Below are positions 43,301 to 56,024 of a stretch of 64,000 nucleotides of DNA, piece by piece. The notes under the pieces were generated by a model, which saw only the letters and a list, made by a program, of their open reading frames with translations, had not been told where the DNA came from and made no database searches. Origin of the DNA: Psococerastis gibbosa (taxonomy: Eukaryota > Arthropoda > Insecta > Psocodea > Psocidae); NCBI GenBank assembly GCA_963971405.1, contig OZ020489.1, positions 12,958,001 to 13,022,000 of the forward strand, read 5' to 3'. Position 1 is the stretch's first letter. Each line of letters begins with the position of its first letter. A program made the position numbers and the translations under genes.

Positions 43301-43790
43301 CGAGTATCTACACACCCTGCGGCTGGAGACGTGTCGTAACTCGACATAAGTACCTATTAGGTGACTTAGTGAGGCGATTGAAGAGGTTAATCGGATACAT
43401 TCATTAAATTGTTTGCAAGCGATTTAACCTTTTTCTAACAGAAAAAGAAAATTGTTTTTTAATACTCACCCTAGTTGCTTAGGGTCTAGAGGGTCTTTGG
43501 ACAGTAGTATATGAATGGCAGGAATGTCTCTAGTCACTATCAATGGCTCCAATCCATCCAATTGGGGATCCCAGTGTTCCTCCACTCTTAAAAAAAAAAC
43601 ACAACAGAACCGATTGGAGTACCCTCTCGGGTGCCAATTTTTATTGCATTTCTATTTTTTTTTTTAAATAAAAGATAAATCGCATACAAACAATTTAATG
43701 AATGCATCCGATTGACCTCTTCCAGTCGCCTCTGTAGGTTAGTAACCGTGTTGAGTTACGACACGTCCCCGATCGCATGGCGTGTAAAGG
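43301..43790. repeat. Family H copies in inverted arrangement
   Basis: 43301-43435 matches 1518-1645 closely; 43640-43790 is the same block inverted and more diverged. The roughly 200 bases between are unrecognised. Confidence 0.65.
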
Positions 43791-43835
43791 CTCGCACAAG
43801 TGCATGCACGTTACCACCTGGCCATCGAAGTCGCC

Positions 43836-44150
43836 ATTTATACGTAGTATACGGAAAACTTTGTGATGGTCGACATTTTAATTTAATAAAAAAAGGCAGA
43901 CTATTAAGCTGAGTCATGTAAGCATTTTTACACTTAAAAGAACCGGTACGAGTGAACTCGTACATGCTTTCCTATTTATCAGTTAGTATAGGTACAGAGA
44001 TATGTGCCAGGAGTATGTTAATAGTCCTAGGGTTACATTTCGGTTGCCTCGACTTTCCCTATCCCAAAGTACTGAATTTATCGGTGGGACGATTCCATAG
44101 TCTACAACGGGCAGACCCATATACAACACAGTAATAATAGCAGGGGTATG
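43836..44150 (-). repeat. Family B fragments
   Basis: 43836-43880 resembles the 5' hairpin (ATACGTAGTATACGG). 43936-44150 reads as the 3' end on the minus strand and matches 62080-62300 (CGGTTGCCTCGAC, GGGCAGACC). 44151-44621 holds nothing recognised. Confidence 0.6.
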
Positions 44151-44624
44151 GCCAGTGGCTGGCGGCTCGCCATTGGAGGTAACTGAGATAGTGTTTTCCA
44201 AATAATTCGACTAAAAAATGTATTTTGAATAAGAAAATGTAGGCTAATCAAATTCTAGAAGAGACAATTAACGAAAAAAACCATGAGCTGAACTAGCTCC
44301 AAAAATTCACAACTAGCTATAACGATCTAGAGGCACCATTTCCGACTGCCTCTCCATTGCTAGAAAACAGGCACGAATTCGAGCTGTAAAAACTCATACA
44401 GCGTGAAGATACATACTCAAAACATTCGCTGCACTCAGCTCAATGATGAGCCGACGAGACACACGCTAGACCCTACCTCTAAAGGAGTATAACAAAAATT
44501 TTATTTTTTATTTTATTTTTGTACGCTGTGCCTCACGAATTTATATCTCCACGAACCGCCACTGGGTATGATGCATCCGTAATTTAAAATGTTCAGCATC
44601 AGGGACGAGCGTGTTAGGCGCTAA

Positions 44625-45025
44625 GGCGGGGTTTCCACCGACCGGCTAGGGCTAAATACAAATACGGTGACGTGGTAACAGACATTCAAGACTTAGTCGG
44701 TGTTTCCACGGACCTCGCATTGCAGAATGCAAGTGGCATTGACGTAAATGTTTGTTTTCGTCTATACTCTATGCCATAGTTAAAATTGATCAATGATCAT
44801 AGAGTAAAATCACAAACAAACAAACTAAAATTAAAAAATGGCGTCATGGGATATGTTAATTACAAACATTTTAATAGATTTCTATAAAAAAAAAACAAAC
44901 ATTTCCATCAATATCATTTGCATTCTGCAATGCGAGGTGGGTGGAAACCCCGCCTAAGTCTTGAATGTCTGTTACCACGTCACCGTATTTGTATTTAGAG
45001 CTAGCCGGTCGGTGGAAACTGCGCC
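44625..45025 (+). mobile_element. Composite nested MITE, family N
   Basis: TAA on the left, TTA on the right. Outer arms include GGCTAGGGCTAAATACAAAT; inner unit at GACTTA. Confidence 0.87.
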
Positions 45026-45241
45026 TTATGAAAATGACTTACTTGCGGTAGCAAATACGTGTAATCTGATGCACCGGATACCGTCGCTTTACGATTTCTG
45101 CACAGGAAACAGCTTTCTGAACAGCATTCCCACAACCGGACCAAACCATCACTTTCTCTGTTTCAAATTCGCGCAATGCATGTTCTAGCAGGTTATGCAT
45201 TTTCGAACCTGGTGCCACCTGGAAAGAGGAAATGCAACTGA

Positions 45242-46069
45242 AAGAAACGGTCCGAGTTTACTCGAACATGCTTTCCAATTTATCAAAATTAGTAGATAGA
45301 GAAAGTGAGTAATTTCATGGTAAATAATTTTCCAGTGGTTAAATATCTCGGGGGGGTTGACCACCTGACGTCACTGAAAGTGAGATAAATTCTAGGTCAG
45401 ACAAACACATTAATTACCACACAGCAATAATGGCAGGGCACGCAATGCATTTGAGCGCGAATTTTCTATCATTTTTTCAAAAAATAATTTTTTGTGCAAA
45501 ACCAAATATTTTTTTGGGAAAGCAACCTATCCGGTTACGTTACTCAATTCAACACCTAAAACATGTCTGAAGATAGAAATCATCGATAGAAAGGTTTCGC
45601 AGAAAAATTATTTTTTATTCATTTTTCATTAAAATTTAGTTATTTTAATTTTTTGCCCCCAGAAGAAAACTATCATGGGGCAAGCGACCCTCCGCATTTT
45701 GTCAACATTAATGACGACTACAATATATGAGAATTTAAAAGAAATCGTTGGAGAAATAATTTTTTTAGACTTTTTTTTTTTAGTTTTTTGAGAATAAACC
45801 CCCCCCCCCACAAATTGAGTTGGCCCAAAATAAAAAAACAGTCCCGAGGTATGATTTTTGTAAACCTACATGCTAAATTTCATCCAAATCGACCGAGTAG
45901 TTTGACCGGAAATCGATGCACAGACAGACAGACAGAGACAGACATTTCGTAAAAACCAATTTTTTGGGTTCCTGGGACCTCAAAACGTGTAAATCCGTTG
46001 AAATCACGGAATCGGAAATTTCGACCATCACAAAGCTTTCCTTATACTACGTATAAATTGGAAAGCAAT
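45242..46069 (-). repeat. Family B repeat, near full length, minus
   Basis: Complement of 48361-49212, from AAGAAACGGTCCGAG to the hairpin GCTTTCCTTATACTACGTAT. C/G tract at 45800-45809. Confidence 0.85.
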
Positions 46070-46149
46070 AAAGTCAGACTTAAGATTGCCTTTTGGGCGT
46101 GAAAAATCTCATATTGCAATGCACACAACGTCATCATAAATTCTTATGT

Positions 46150-47260
46150 GAGCACCTCATTATTTGGGATCAACTACCATTCCAAGTTGAATCGACCAGA
46201 ACAGAGACTGTTCCAAACTGCAGCAAAGTTGGTTGTGTGCACAGCGTTGGCGGGGGACATGGTGGGAGATGATAACGCGCTGAGACTACCTGTCAGTTTA
46301 TCGCAAGTCCGTGTCCTGGTCACGTCGGTATTAGTCATGTGACTTTACTATCCAAATAAATTCAAATTCAAATATATTTTTGCTTTCCAATTTATACGCA
46401 GTATATGGAAAGCTTTGTGATGGGGTTTTATTCTCAAAAAACTCCAAAAAAACGTCTAAAAAAATTATTTCCCAAAAACAGCTCCAACGATTTCTTTTAA
46501 ATTCACATATATTGTAGCTGTAATTATTGTTGATAAAATTCGGGGTGTCGCTTACCCTTTGATAATTTGCTTCTGGGGGTAAAAATATAAAAATACCTAA
46601 TTTTCATGAAAAATGACTAAAAAAGAATTTTTCTGCGAAACCTTTCTATCGATGATTTCTACTTTCATGTATGTTTTAGGTGTTAAATTAAGTAACGTAA
46701 CCGGACAGGCTGCTTTCCCAGAAAAGTATTTGGTTTTGTACAAAAAAATGTTTTTTATTTTTTTATTTTAATGATTCACGCCCAAATGCATTGCGTGCCC
46801 TGCTAGTATTGCTGTGTGGTAATGTGTTGGTCTGACCTATCTAGAATTTACCTCACCTCCAGTGACGTCAGGTGGACAACCCTTCCCCCCCCCCCCCCCC
46901 CCGAGGATGTCGGAAATTTCACCATAGGAAAATTATTTACCATGAAATTACTCATTTTCTCTATCTACTTATTTTGATAAATTTGAAAGCATGTTCGAGT
47001 AAACTCGGACCGGTTCTTATTTACTGTTACTAATTTGCTAGTGTTTGTGGTTCAGAGGAGCACCTTTAGGCATTCCCGTGATGTTCCCCGAGTGGTCCAG
47101 AATCCACTATAATCAGAAGGTACATCCTTCTCACTTCTCCCCGAGGTGAAGGAGTCTGCCCTTAGTGTGCCTCAAGTTAGTAAACAGACGAACTCTCCCC
47201 CCCCCCCCTCTCTCAAGCTGACAGGGTTGCATAATGAAAAAATGCTGAAAGCAGTCGTTG
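46150..47260 (+). repeat. Family C repeat split by a family B copy
   Basis: The left part (46150-46345) and right part (47075-47240, GAGGTGAAGGAGTCTGCCCT) match family C. Family B copy 46380-47019 lies between, probably inserted into it. Confidence 0.6.
46380..47019 (+). repeat. Family B repeat with internal deletion
   Basis: Starts at the 5' hairpin (GCTTTCCAATTTATACGC) and skips directly from GTGATGGGG to TTTTATTCTCAAAAAACTCC, then runs to GACCGGTTCTTA. C18 tract at 46885-46902. Confidence 0.82.
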
Positions 47261-47876
47261 GAGAACAAAAAACGTCATTAGGCATTAAACAGGATCAATC
47301 CAATGTAATAAGGATCAGGAAGGTTCTTGAAAATACAAAAAAAGAAAACAATTAAATATACTTTCTTCTTGCCTAATTTGTAATCAAATCAAATCAAATC
47401 AAATATATATTTATTCCAATTTTTTCCAACACGAGAAGTATACATAAAATGACAAAATTAATAATAACTTTAAATACGCTAAAATACTTATGTTATATTA
47501 CATTCAATACTTTACAAGGAATTATAACCAGCCCAACTGTGTTTCCACGTGCTACATAAAATAAAATAAAATAAATCTCATCTGCTGCCGAAGACAAGAT
47601 ACCAGGGAAATGTACTTCAGTTTGGGCAAGAAGAAAGCATTGAATTGTTTATTGTATTTTAACGAACTCTAATGAACCTTACTAAATTACATTGACAGGC
47701 CTGGATAGTCTCACACAGGGCCTTTTTTGACTCCGCATGGGATTTTTTATCATTAAACACGATTCATCAATTGAAAGTTTTTCGAGTTCATTTAAGAACA
47801 CATCTCAATGAATTAACACCGAGGCAAACGAATACTATACAATAACGCTTACTTACTTACGAATTACTTACTTAAT

Positions 47877-48260
47877 GTTGTTGTTGTTGTTTCTAACGCC
47901 TGCTTTTAGCATTTCTGCTTGAAGCAACCCTGTCAGCCTGGCGGGGGGAGTGAGTCTGTTTGTTAACTTGAGGCACCCTAAGGGCAGACTCTTTCACCTC
48001 GGGGAAATCGGAGTTGACTGACAGGGTGGACCTCCTGATTATAGTGGATTCCGAACAACTTGGGGAACATGGTAAAGTTACACGATTAAATCGGAGGTGA
48101 CCAGGACTCGACTTATACTACCTAAGCGCGTTATCATGTCCCACCATGTTCCCCTGCTAACACTGTACACACTACCAAGTTGCCGCAGTTTAAAACATGC
48201 TCTGCTCTAATGGATTCAACATGGTAAGGCCGTTGGCTAAATGTTAGGGTAGGCCTTTCA
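47877..48260 (-). repeat. Family C repeat, complete inverted copy
   Basis: The longest uninterrupted copy, about 384 bases, from GTTGTTGTTTCTAACGCCTG to TTCAACATGGTAAGGCCGTT. No coding capacity. 47261-47876 has ATCAAATCAAATC repeats like a LINE tail. Confidence 0.8.
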
Positions 48261-48360
48261 CAATTGTAAGCTGCATGTGGGCTGAGCCCAGCAGCATGTT
48301 ATAATTGTAATTGTAAAGACTAAAGACATTTGATGGAAATAATAAAGCTATGTGATGTTA

Positions 48361-49212
48361 TTGCTTTCCAATTTATACGTAGTATAAGGAAAGCTTTGTT
48401 ATGGTCGAAATTTTCGATTCCGAGATTTCAACGGATTTACACGTTTTGAGGTCCCAGGAACCCAAAAAAGTGGTTTTTACGAAATGTCTGTCGCTCTGTC
48501 TGTCTGTTCATCGATTTCCGGACAAACTACTCGGTGGATTTGAATGAAATTTAGCATGTAGGTTTACAAAAATCATACCTCGAGACAATTTTTTTTTATT
48601 TTGGGCTAACTCAATTTGGGGGGGTTTTATTCTCAAAAAACTCCAAAAAAAGTCTAAAAAAATATTTCTCAAAAACGGCTCCAACGCTTTCTTTTAAATT
48701 CACACATGTTGTAGTCGTTATTAATGTTGATAAAATGCGGGGGGTCGCTTGCCCCTAGATAGTTTGCTTCTGGGGGTAAAAAACAATAAAAATAACTAAA
48801 TTTTAATGAAAAATGGAAAAAATAATAATTTTGCTACGAAACCTTTCTACCGATGATTTCTAACTTCAGGCTTTGTTTTAGGTGTTAAATTGAGTAAGAA
48901 AACCGGACAGTTTGCTTTCCCAAAAAACTATTGGGTTTTGTGCAAAATTTTTTTTTTGAAAAAATGAAAGCAAATTCACGTTCAAATGCATTGCGTGCCC
49001 TGCCATTATTGCTGTGTGGTAATGTGTTGGTCTGAGCTATCTAGAATTTACATCACCTTCAGTGACGTCAGGTGAACGACCCCCCCCCCCCCCCGTGATA
49101 TCCAAAATTTAACCATAAGAAAGTTATTTACCATGAAATTAATCATTTTCTCTCTATATATACTAATCGATAAATTGGAAAGCATGTTCGAGTAAACTCG
49201 GACCGGTTCTTA
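48361..49212 (+). repeat. Family B repeat, full-length reference copy
   Basis: 852 bases. The 5' end folds as GCTTTCC-AAT-TTATAC-GTA-GTATAA-GGAAAGC; the 3' end is CGAGTAAACTCG plus GACCGGTTCTTA. Poly-C at about 49080-49094. It has neither terminal inverted repeats at the ends nor a CTRR end, so the class is unknown. Confidence 0.82.
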
Positions 49213-50430
49213 TAATTTGAAACGATTATTACGATTCTAAAAGGAAAAGGATTGATTCGACGTCGATAAAACAAGTTTGGGTAACGAGGGGAACGTTTTG
49301 TGGTGTACGACAGTGAGAAACCACATAATACTGACTAGGCACGTTCGCTGTGGGATAATTTTGAATTTAAGAGGATATAATACGTAGGAAAAATTTCGGA
49401 CAGACCACAGATGAAAATATGAAGAAAAAAAAACGAAATATTTTTCTTCACTATTTAAGTTTCTAGTTTAAATGAAATGTATATTATTTAAAAATAATAG
49501 AGGCAATATAAAAATATTTAACAAAAACATTAATAATGTTCTGCTAATAAATAGTTAATTCTAGTGACACTATCTGGCAAAACAAAGATGACCCTGAGCC
49601 GACGGCTCACGGCTGTAAAGTGTAAACTGTAAAGGTAGGGGAGGCATCACCCCCTGCTGCTTCGCTGAATGGTCTTTATACCTGCGACCCGCAGGCTGCT
49701 AGACCCAGCCCAAGGAAGTAGGAACTCGGAAGATTTTATTCGAATCTCAGGATTGATTTTTGCTCCAGCAGTGGCGGGTGCACTGTTTCACACTACCAGT
49801 GGCGACTAAGTCATAATAACCAACTTTCTAAAATTTGTTGTTGCCTATTTTCGATAGACGTACTCAGCTAGATTGCTATGCATTGGCGTAGTTAGGGGGG
49901 CATAGCGACCCCCAGGTACTTGTCAAGCCCCCCCCCCCCCAGGATGTTTGAGTAAATATAACAATTTAAAAACTTAATAAATAAATAAACGAATAATTGA
50001 AAATCCGAAAAAAAATTATCAGAGCATATCAATAATGTTTAAAAAATCACTGTAGCGCAAATATTCGACCATTTTAATGCATTATGTTGGCTATTTTCCA
50101 TTCGAAAACGAAGTCAAGTATGTAGAGTATCGAGTGTACTTTGACATGCCTTCTAACAGTGGTTTTTCGTTGCCTTCTGCATTTTTATGCCGTTGACTCT
50201 TCATTGAGTTCATTCACCTTCGGGGCCAACCCCATGACAAATGAGTACCTTAGTAGTGGTTGCTTATTTAGTGGCGGCAACTATTCGCCCCGTCACAAAG
50301 TCTACGTCGGGATCTAGTGGCTTTCCCTAGACAAGCCTGCACCACCAGACTTGTTACCACACCCTCTGATTATGCCGCTGCTTGGTCGGGGACTGCTTAT
50401 GCGTTAGTAAAGTAACAAAGTAACTTTACA
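49213..50430. other. Repeat remnants, no gene
   Basis: TTAAGAGGATATAATACGTAGG at 49368 is a lone family T end. 49885-49940 is a hAT-like half-end with a C12 tract. 50160-50230 matches 8415-8470 (GACTCTTCATTGAGTTC). Confidence 0.5.
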
Positions 50431-51640
50431 ATAAAAAGACGCCAGATGGGCGAAAGGGCGATGTGCAAGACTGTGGCAACCACCGACCTATAAAACTGCA
50501 CTGCCATGCAATGAAGTGGATGGAAAGGGTGGTTGAGAGAAGACTCAGAGTTCTAATAAATGAGACCATCTCCAAAAACCAGCTAGGATTCATGCCAGGT
50601 CGAGGAACTACAGATGGAATATACGACACATTGCAAGGACTCTGCTAGAAAAACATCGAGAAAAGAAAAAACCTGTTCATTTTGTGTTCGTGGACGTGGA
50701 AAAAGCCTATGATAGAATACCGAGAAGTTTAATCTGGGGTGTGTTGGAAGAGAGACGAGTTCCGCAAAGCTATATAAGGCTAATAAAGAATATGTACGAG
50801 TGCGTAGTGCGGCAGGGGTCGGTTACACCTTTCCAGTAACTTATGGGTTGCATCAGGGGTCAACCTTGAACCGCTGTTGTTCGTTCTCATAATGGACGTA
50901 GTGACCAGGCAGATGCAAGGGCAAGCGCCAGAAAGCCTTCTCTTCGCTGATGATATCCTCCTGGTAGGAGACTCGCGAGAAGATGTCGAGAGTACTCTCA
51001 GACTGTGGGTGGAAACGGTGGAGCGCCAGGGGCTTAAAGTGAATCGCAAGAAAACAGAGTACATGGAATGCATAAGCCAGGAACCTGGATCGATAAAAGT
51101 CGATAACCAAAACCTAGAGAAGGCCAAGACATTCAAATATCTACGAGCAACGTTACGCGAGAATGGCGGCTGTGAAGACGATGTAAAAGTACGGGTAACC
51201 TCAGGTTGGGCCAAGTGGCGAGATATGGCGGAGATCCTGAAGGATAGGAGAATGCCGAAAAATTCAAATCAAATTCCGCATATACGTACAAGCAAGTGGT
51301 GAGACCGTGTATGACCTACCGAGCGGAGTGCTGGCCATTGCGGAGGAGAAAGAGCAATTGCTGCATGTGGCTGGGATACGCATGTTGCGTTAATATCTGG
51401 GTTACAAATTAACAGGCAGGAGGAGAAACGAGGGCATCCGGGCGGAGATGCAAGTAGCACCGATCACCGATAAAGTCAGGGAACGAAGACTGGCGTGGTG
51501 GGGCCATACGTTAAGAAGAGAAGATGGACACCTGCTACAACGTGTAAGGGACTGCACGGTAGAGGGCCCAAGGACGACCGAGGATGTCCCTTGTAACGAA
51601 AGTGAGAGAGGACCTCAGAACCTTCGGTCTCTCGCCGGAT
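50431..51640 (+). mobile_element. RTE-like LINE, broken reverse transcriptase
   Basis: In shifting frames: RPIKLHCHAMKWMERVVE and [13 protein letters not shown], then a segment with [30 protein letters not shown] with the FADD catalytic motif, LKVNRKKTEYME, and RRLAWWGHTLRRE. At least three frame breaks and an in-frame stop. The C-terminal part matches 13621-13970. Confidence 0.85.
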
Positions 51641-51749
51641 GATTGATTCCAAAAACCGAAACACCTGGAAGAATAAGATCCGTGCCACTGACCCCGTGAA
51701 AAAAAGGCCTGCATGGGTGTAAGCGACAAAAATAATTTTTTGATATAAT

Positions 51750-52440
51750 GCAAACATGCTTTCCAATTTGTAAATTAGTCGATAGACAATTTGTAATTTC
51801 ATAGTAAATAATTTCCTCATGGATAAATTTCGGATTTCGGGGGGGGGGGGGGGACATCAATATATTGACAGCCCCTTAAAACTCAATTGCATATTCTGGA
51901 ACGAACAGACCAGTACATTGTACCAGTAGTAACAATGACACGGCACGCAATGTATTGGAGCGTGATTTTTCCATAATTTCTTCAAAAAATAATTTTTTGC
52001 ACAGAAGCAAATATTTTTTAGGAAAGCAACCTGTTTGGCTTTGTTACTCTATTGAACACCTAAAACATACCTGAGGGTAGAATTCATCGACAGAAAGATT
52101 CCGCTGAATTTTTTTTTTTTTTTTTTTTTACCCCCAGAAGCAAACTACCAAGGGGCAAGCGACCCACTGCATTTTGTTAACATTAATAACGTTTTTGAGA
52201 ATAAACCCCCCAAATAAAGTTAGCCCAAAATAGAAATGAAAATCATCTCGAGGTATGATTTTTGTAAACCTACGTGCCAAATTTCACCAAAATCGACGGA
52301 ATAGTTGCCGGAAATCGACAGATAGCCAGACATTTCGTAAAACCCACTTTTTGGGTTCCAGGGACATCAAAACGCTTAAATCCGCTGAAATGTTGACCGT
52401 CACAAAGCTTTCCTTATACTACGTATAAATTGGATAGCAA
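51750..52440 (-). repeat. Family B repeat, minus, with deletions
   Basis: From ACATGCTTTCCAATTTG to ACTACGTATAAATTGG. G14 tract near 51840-51853. Confidence 0.8.
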
Positions 52441-52479
52441 AAATTAAAATGCACGGTCATAGCCTAATATTTAACATAC

Positions 52480-53480
52480 AGAATCATATTTTTTGGCTTG
52501 CCTCACTGTGCCCCACAAAAGGCCGCGTGTTAATACCCAAGACTGCGGTGAAGTTCAAGGAAGTAAAATCAGACCATTACTGTTTGTTCTCTTTATCAAT
52601 GACCTGTTCTTGCTGGAATGTGTTAAGCATTTCTTTGCTGATATGCTGATCTACTTGGCGGGAAAAAACCTAGTAGAATTAACTTCGAAGATGAATGCGG
52701 AATTGAATTTCATTACTAGATGGTGTTTAATATTAAAAATCGAAGGCGATGGTTATTAGTTCGAGAGCTATGGAGTGTTTGGAAAAGTTGGTTCTTGGTG
52801 GTGATCAGATAGAATGGGTCAAATCCTTCAAGTATCTTGGAATACTCATTGATTCTCGCCTTACCTTAAATTTGAACTATGAGACGGTCACAAGTAAAAC
52901 AAAATGCAAAATGTCGCTCCTTCGTAAGGTGTAATTCCTTCTACCATGTACCACTAAAGTCACTTTGTTCAACTCCTTAATTCGGCCGCACTACAGCTAC
53001 TGTATAACAGTGTTTTATCCGGCGAACCGCTCCGTGCTTGACGCTCTACAGAAGCTATGCCTATGCGTATTATCCTAAGTAAACCTAGAGATGCCAGAAG
53101 GAACCGGGATGCAGAGGTGGCAGTCATGAGTCGAGGAATCTATTTTCTTCGAAGGCATGACATTTCTGTTTAAAATAGCCAAGGGTTTGCTTCCATCATA
53201 TTTAAATTCCCTTGTCCACTCGGACGTCCATCAACACGCTACAAGATATTTTACAGGATTTGCACAAGTTTCGGCCACTGGCTCATCCCCAAAGTAATTT
53301 TTTTGCAAATGGTGTATACAATCGACTGAATCAAGCCATTCGTGAGTGTGGAACAGTGTAGTCTTTTAAAAAGAAGGTAGGCGAAGAGCCGAAGAAGGTC
53401 GAGTGTATAACTTCAGCTGGAGTTCAGCGGGAGCAGACATTTATTCGAGACACTAGGACCAAATTCAAATCAGCCTTTTG
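52480..53480 (+). mobile_element. Jockey/CR1-like LINE relic
   Basis: Broken frames carry IRPLLFVLFINDLFLLECVK with an eroded active site (FFADM for FADD), IEWVKSFKYLGILIDSRL and NSLIRPHYSYC. Frameshifts and stops throughout. Confidence 0.8.
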
Positions 53481-55156
53481 CTACCAAGCAACAACACAAC
53501 AACCTGGCACGATTAGTAATTTCATGGCTTGAAATGCCACAGAACACTTTTTTTAAATTCATTTTACTCTTCTTGTTGTACTCCGTTTTAGTCTTTCGTT
53601 TTGCCATGATGCTCACAACAGTAATTTAATCAAAATTGAACTTACAATTCACAGAACAAGATAATATTTGATTCAATTCACGCACAAAAAGTATTTGTTT
53701 ATTATTTACATTCGTGGCAGTATACTCGTTCACATTCGTGGCAGCAACAAGAGCGCTGCAAATGCGGCGGAATATCTCGGAACTACTGCGATACATTTTG
53801 GGGTGCAAAATATTATTTGGTTTCAGGTCCAATTGTAAACAAAAATAACAAATTTTTAAATATCATGGTTTTTATGGCAAAATCGTGGAAAATAGCACAC
53901 TAATAATGTAGATATAGACCATTAGCTAATATTAACATGCAAAATATCTCTGTTCCACTGAAGGTAAGATTGCATTCTCCAGAACCCCTTCTGAATATTG
54001 CGCTATTTTGTAATTTTTTAATAAAATTCTGAGCCTTAAAATTAAAATTCCATCGCATGGAAAATCTATATTGATGTTTCATGCTTCCAAGGAAGAGTGG
54101 CCGTTACAATTAACATAATTCTGGTGGGTCAAAACTCCAGAACCAAAGAGATCTGAACAGCGATTTCGATAGCATATCCTCTTAACACTCATTCATTCTC
54201 AAATACAAAGGACAATATTTGAGACGGGGCACAAACCGTTGTAACATTATTCGCTATTTAATTTAGTGCCTCAAGTACCTAGGTAAAGTATCTAGTACAT
54301 TTAAGATACAGCAATTATAATTATTGTAATTTATATCACTAGTGGATCTAGAAATTTTTGGAGGGGGGGGGGGGCTGAACTAGTGGATGGAAAGTCTATA
54401 GTTCTAGGTTCTATGATAGAGTAAAGACTTAATCATAGTAAACTCACTTTAATTACTTTTTGAATATAAACTATTAAGCTATCAAAGGCCCAGTTGCATT
54501 CTGCGCGGTTGCTTCACCGCTTACTCATTTAATATTTCCTCAGCTGTCACTTCGATATCTCTATGAAGGTATAATATAACGACGCTAGGCCGTTCAAACG
54601 CTCTGGGTCTATGGTAGCCCGATGCGTGGCTGCCGTAGGATACGTAAAAATGTCGTTGAAAAAATTTGAAAGTACATTTTGTCTAGTACGGTATGAGTTA
54701 GGTTAGAGAAGGGAGGGAGGGAGGGGAGCTATTTACAGCAACTTAATTTTTAATCTATACCCATAATGTAGACTAATAGTCAAATAACAGTTAACATTTT
54801 AAAAATTACTTTATTATAATTCAAATGATCAACAAAGCCAACTGTTATTTCGTCGTAAATTAATGAATTAAAATAAATAATGAGACGATATGCCTCTTTC
54901 CATTAGTTAATTATGGGCGTTATATTTGGGAATTGACAACTCAATAAGAGGAGGGCATTTTGCCCCATTCTTTTTTATTTTTTTATTTTTACATGTAAGT
55001 TGTCCACTGTGAAAGAAACTTTTGAAAAAGACTTAAAATATTACATTTGCCACATTGACAGCAACAGACAACAGTCAATACAATACATTGCAGTATTATA
55101 TGGTATATATAGCACTGACATTAAATTAACTTTGGTTGAAGAAGTAACCTGTTCGT
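53481..55156. other. Gene-free stretch, few remnants
   Basis: CATATCCTCTTAA at 54175 is a lone family T end; 54340-54375 has a G12 tract with CTAGTGGATCTAGAAATTT like the hAT-like ends. Nothing else recognised. Confidence 0.45.
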
Positions 55157-55159
55157 TAT

Positions 55160-55311
55160 AACCGAAATTAGAGGATATGGAAAAAACTGGGCTTGACGGG
55201 ATTCGAACCCACGATCTACGTTCAGTGGTTAAGACAACGCCCCGGTAAGGTGTAAATCGTGGGTTTGAATCCCACCAAGCCCAGTTTTTTCCATATCCTC
55301 CAATTTCGGTT
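55160..55311. mobile_element. Palindromic element with a tRNA T-arm in each arm
   Basis: ACCGAAATTAGAGGATATGG and CTGGGCTTGACGGGATTCGA on the left mirror to GGGTTTGAATCCCACCAAGC and CCATATCCTCCAATTTCGGT. Each arm contains a B-box/T-arm sequence with the acceptor side GCCCAG. It looks like two head-to-head tRNA-derived 3' halves. Degenerate kin: 22858-22993, 37275-37400. Confidence 0.72.
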
Positions 55312-55429
55312 AACAGTCAATACACCTATCACCTACAACAAGAAAACTGCATAATTACTAATTCCTACAGTTAGAGAGATTTCAAAATATTTAGCAAACA
55401 AAGAAAGATCGTTTATTGTTGAAGAAATG

Positions 55430-55620
55430 AATTAATTTCTACAGATCTACAGCAACAAAGATATTAAAGGGGTCAGAATTAAGCAGTAAATTAACATTTT
55501 TTCACCTGAAATATTATTATATTTTATAGAATAGTAGTAAATCAGTAGAAGAGCATATGGAGAAAGCTTGCGACTGCGAAACGAGAAATTAATTAATTTG
55601 ATCCAAAATACATGACCATT
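55430..55620. repeat. Family D foldback, short copy
   Basis: GAATTAATTTC with CAACAAAGATATT on the left faces CGAAACGAGAAATTAATTAA. 55621-56021 holds nothing recognised. Confidence 0.5.
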
Positions 55621-56024
55621 TTTTGTTTACATAACACTTTGAAACCTATCCCATAAAATAAAAGGGAAGATAAGCTCCAGAGTAAGAAAAAATTGAGTAA
55701 AAGTTAAAAGCAGCTCTCACACGAAGTCGGAAAATAATTAGATTGAGCGGTCAATTGAAGGTAGCAATCTATCATTCTTGTTCAAATACCATTTGTGAGC
55801 TCTTCACAAATAGAAAATGGTTATACAGGATATCGGCGAAGACTCGATAATCCGTTATGGGGAGGTATTGGGGGGGTTCATTTAGAGATGCTTTTCCCAA
55901 TCAACCCATGGTCGGAAGTGATAGGTGTATCCACTACATGGTGTCCCCCGGAATTAGCGTTTTTAGTCACAGAGCGTCGAATTGCACAGTGGTCGAGAAG
56001 CGTTCTGATTTAAATATTTTATAA

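Noticed and set aside
48361-49212. Family B as a Helitron
   Set aside because: There is a 3' hairpin, but the end is CTTA rather than CTRR and there is no TC start.
55160-55311. Functional tRNA gene pair
   Set aside because: Only T-arm and acceptor-side sequences are present, with no D-arm or anticodon arm.
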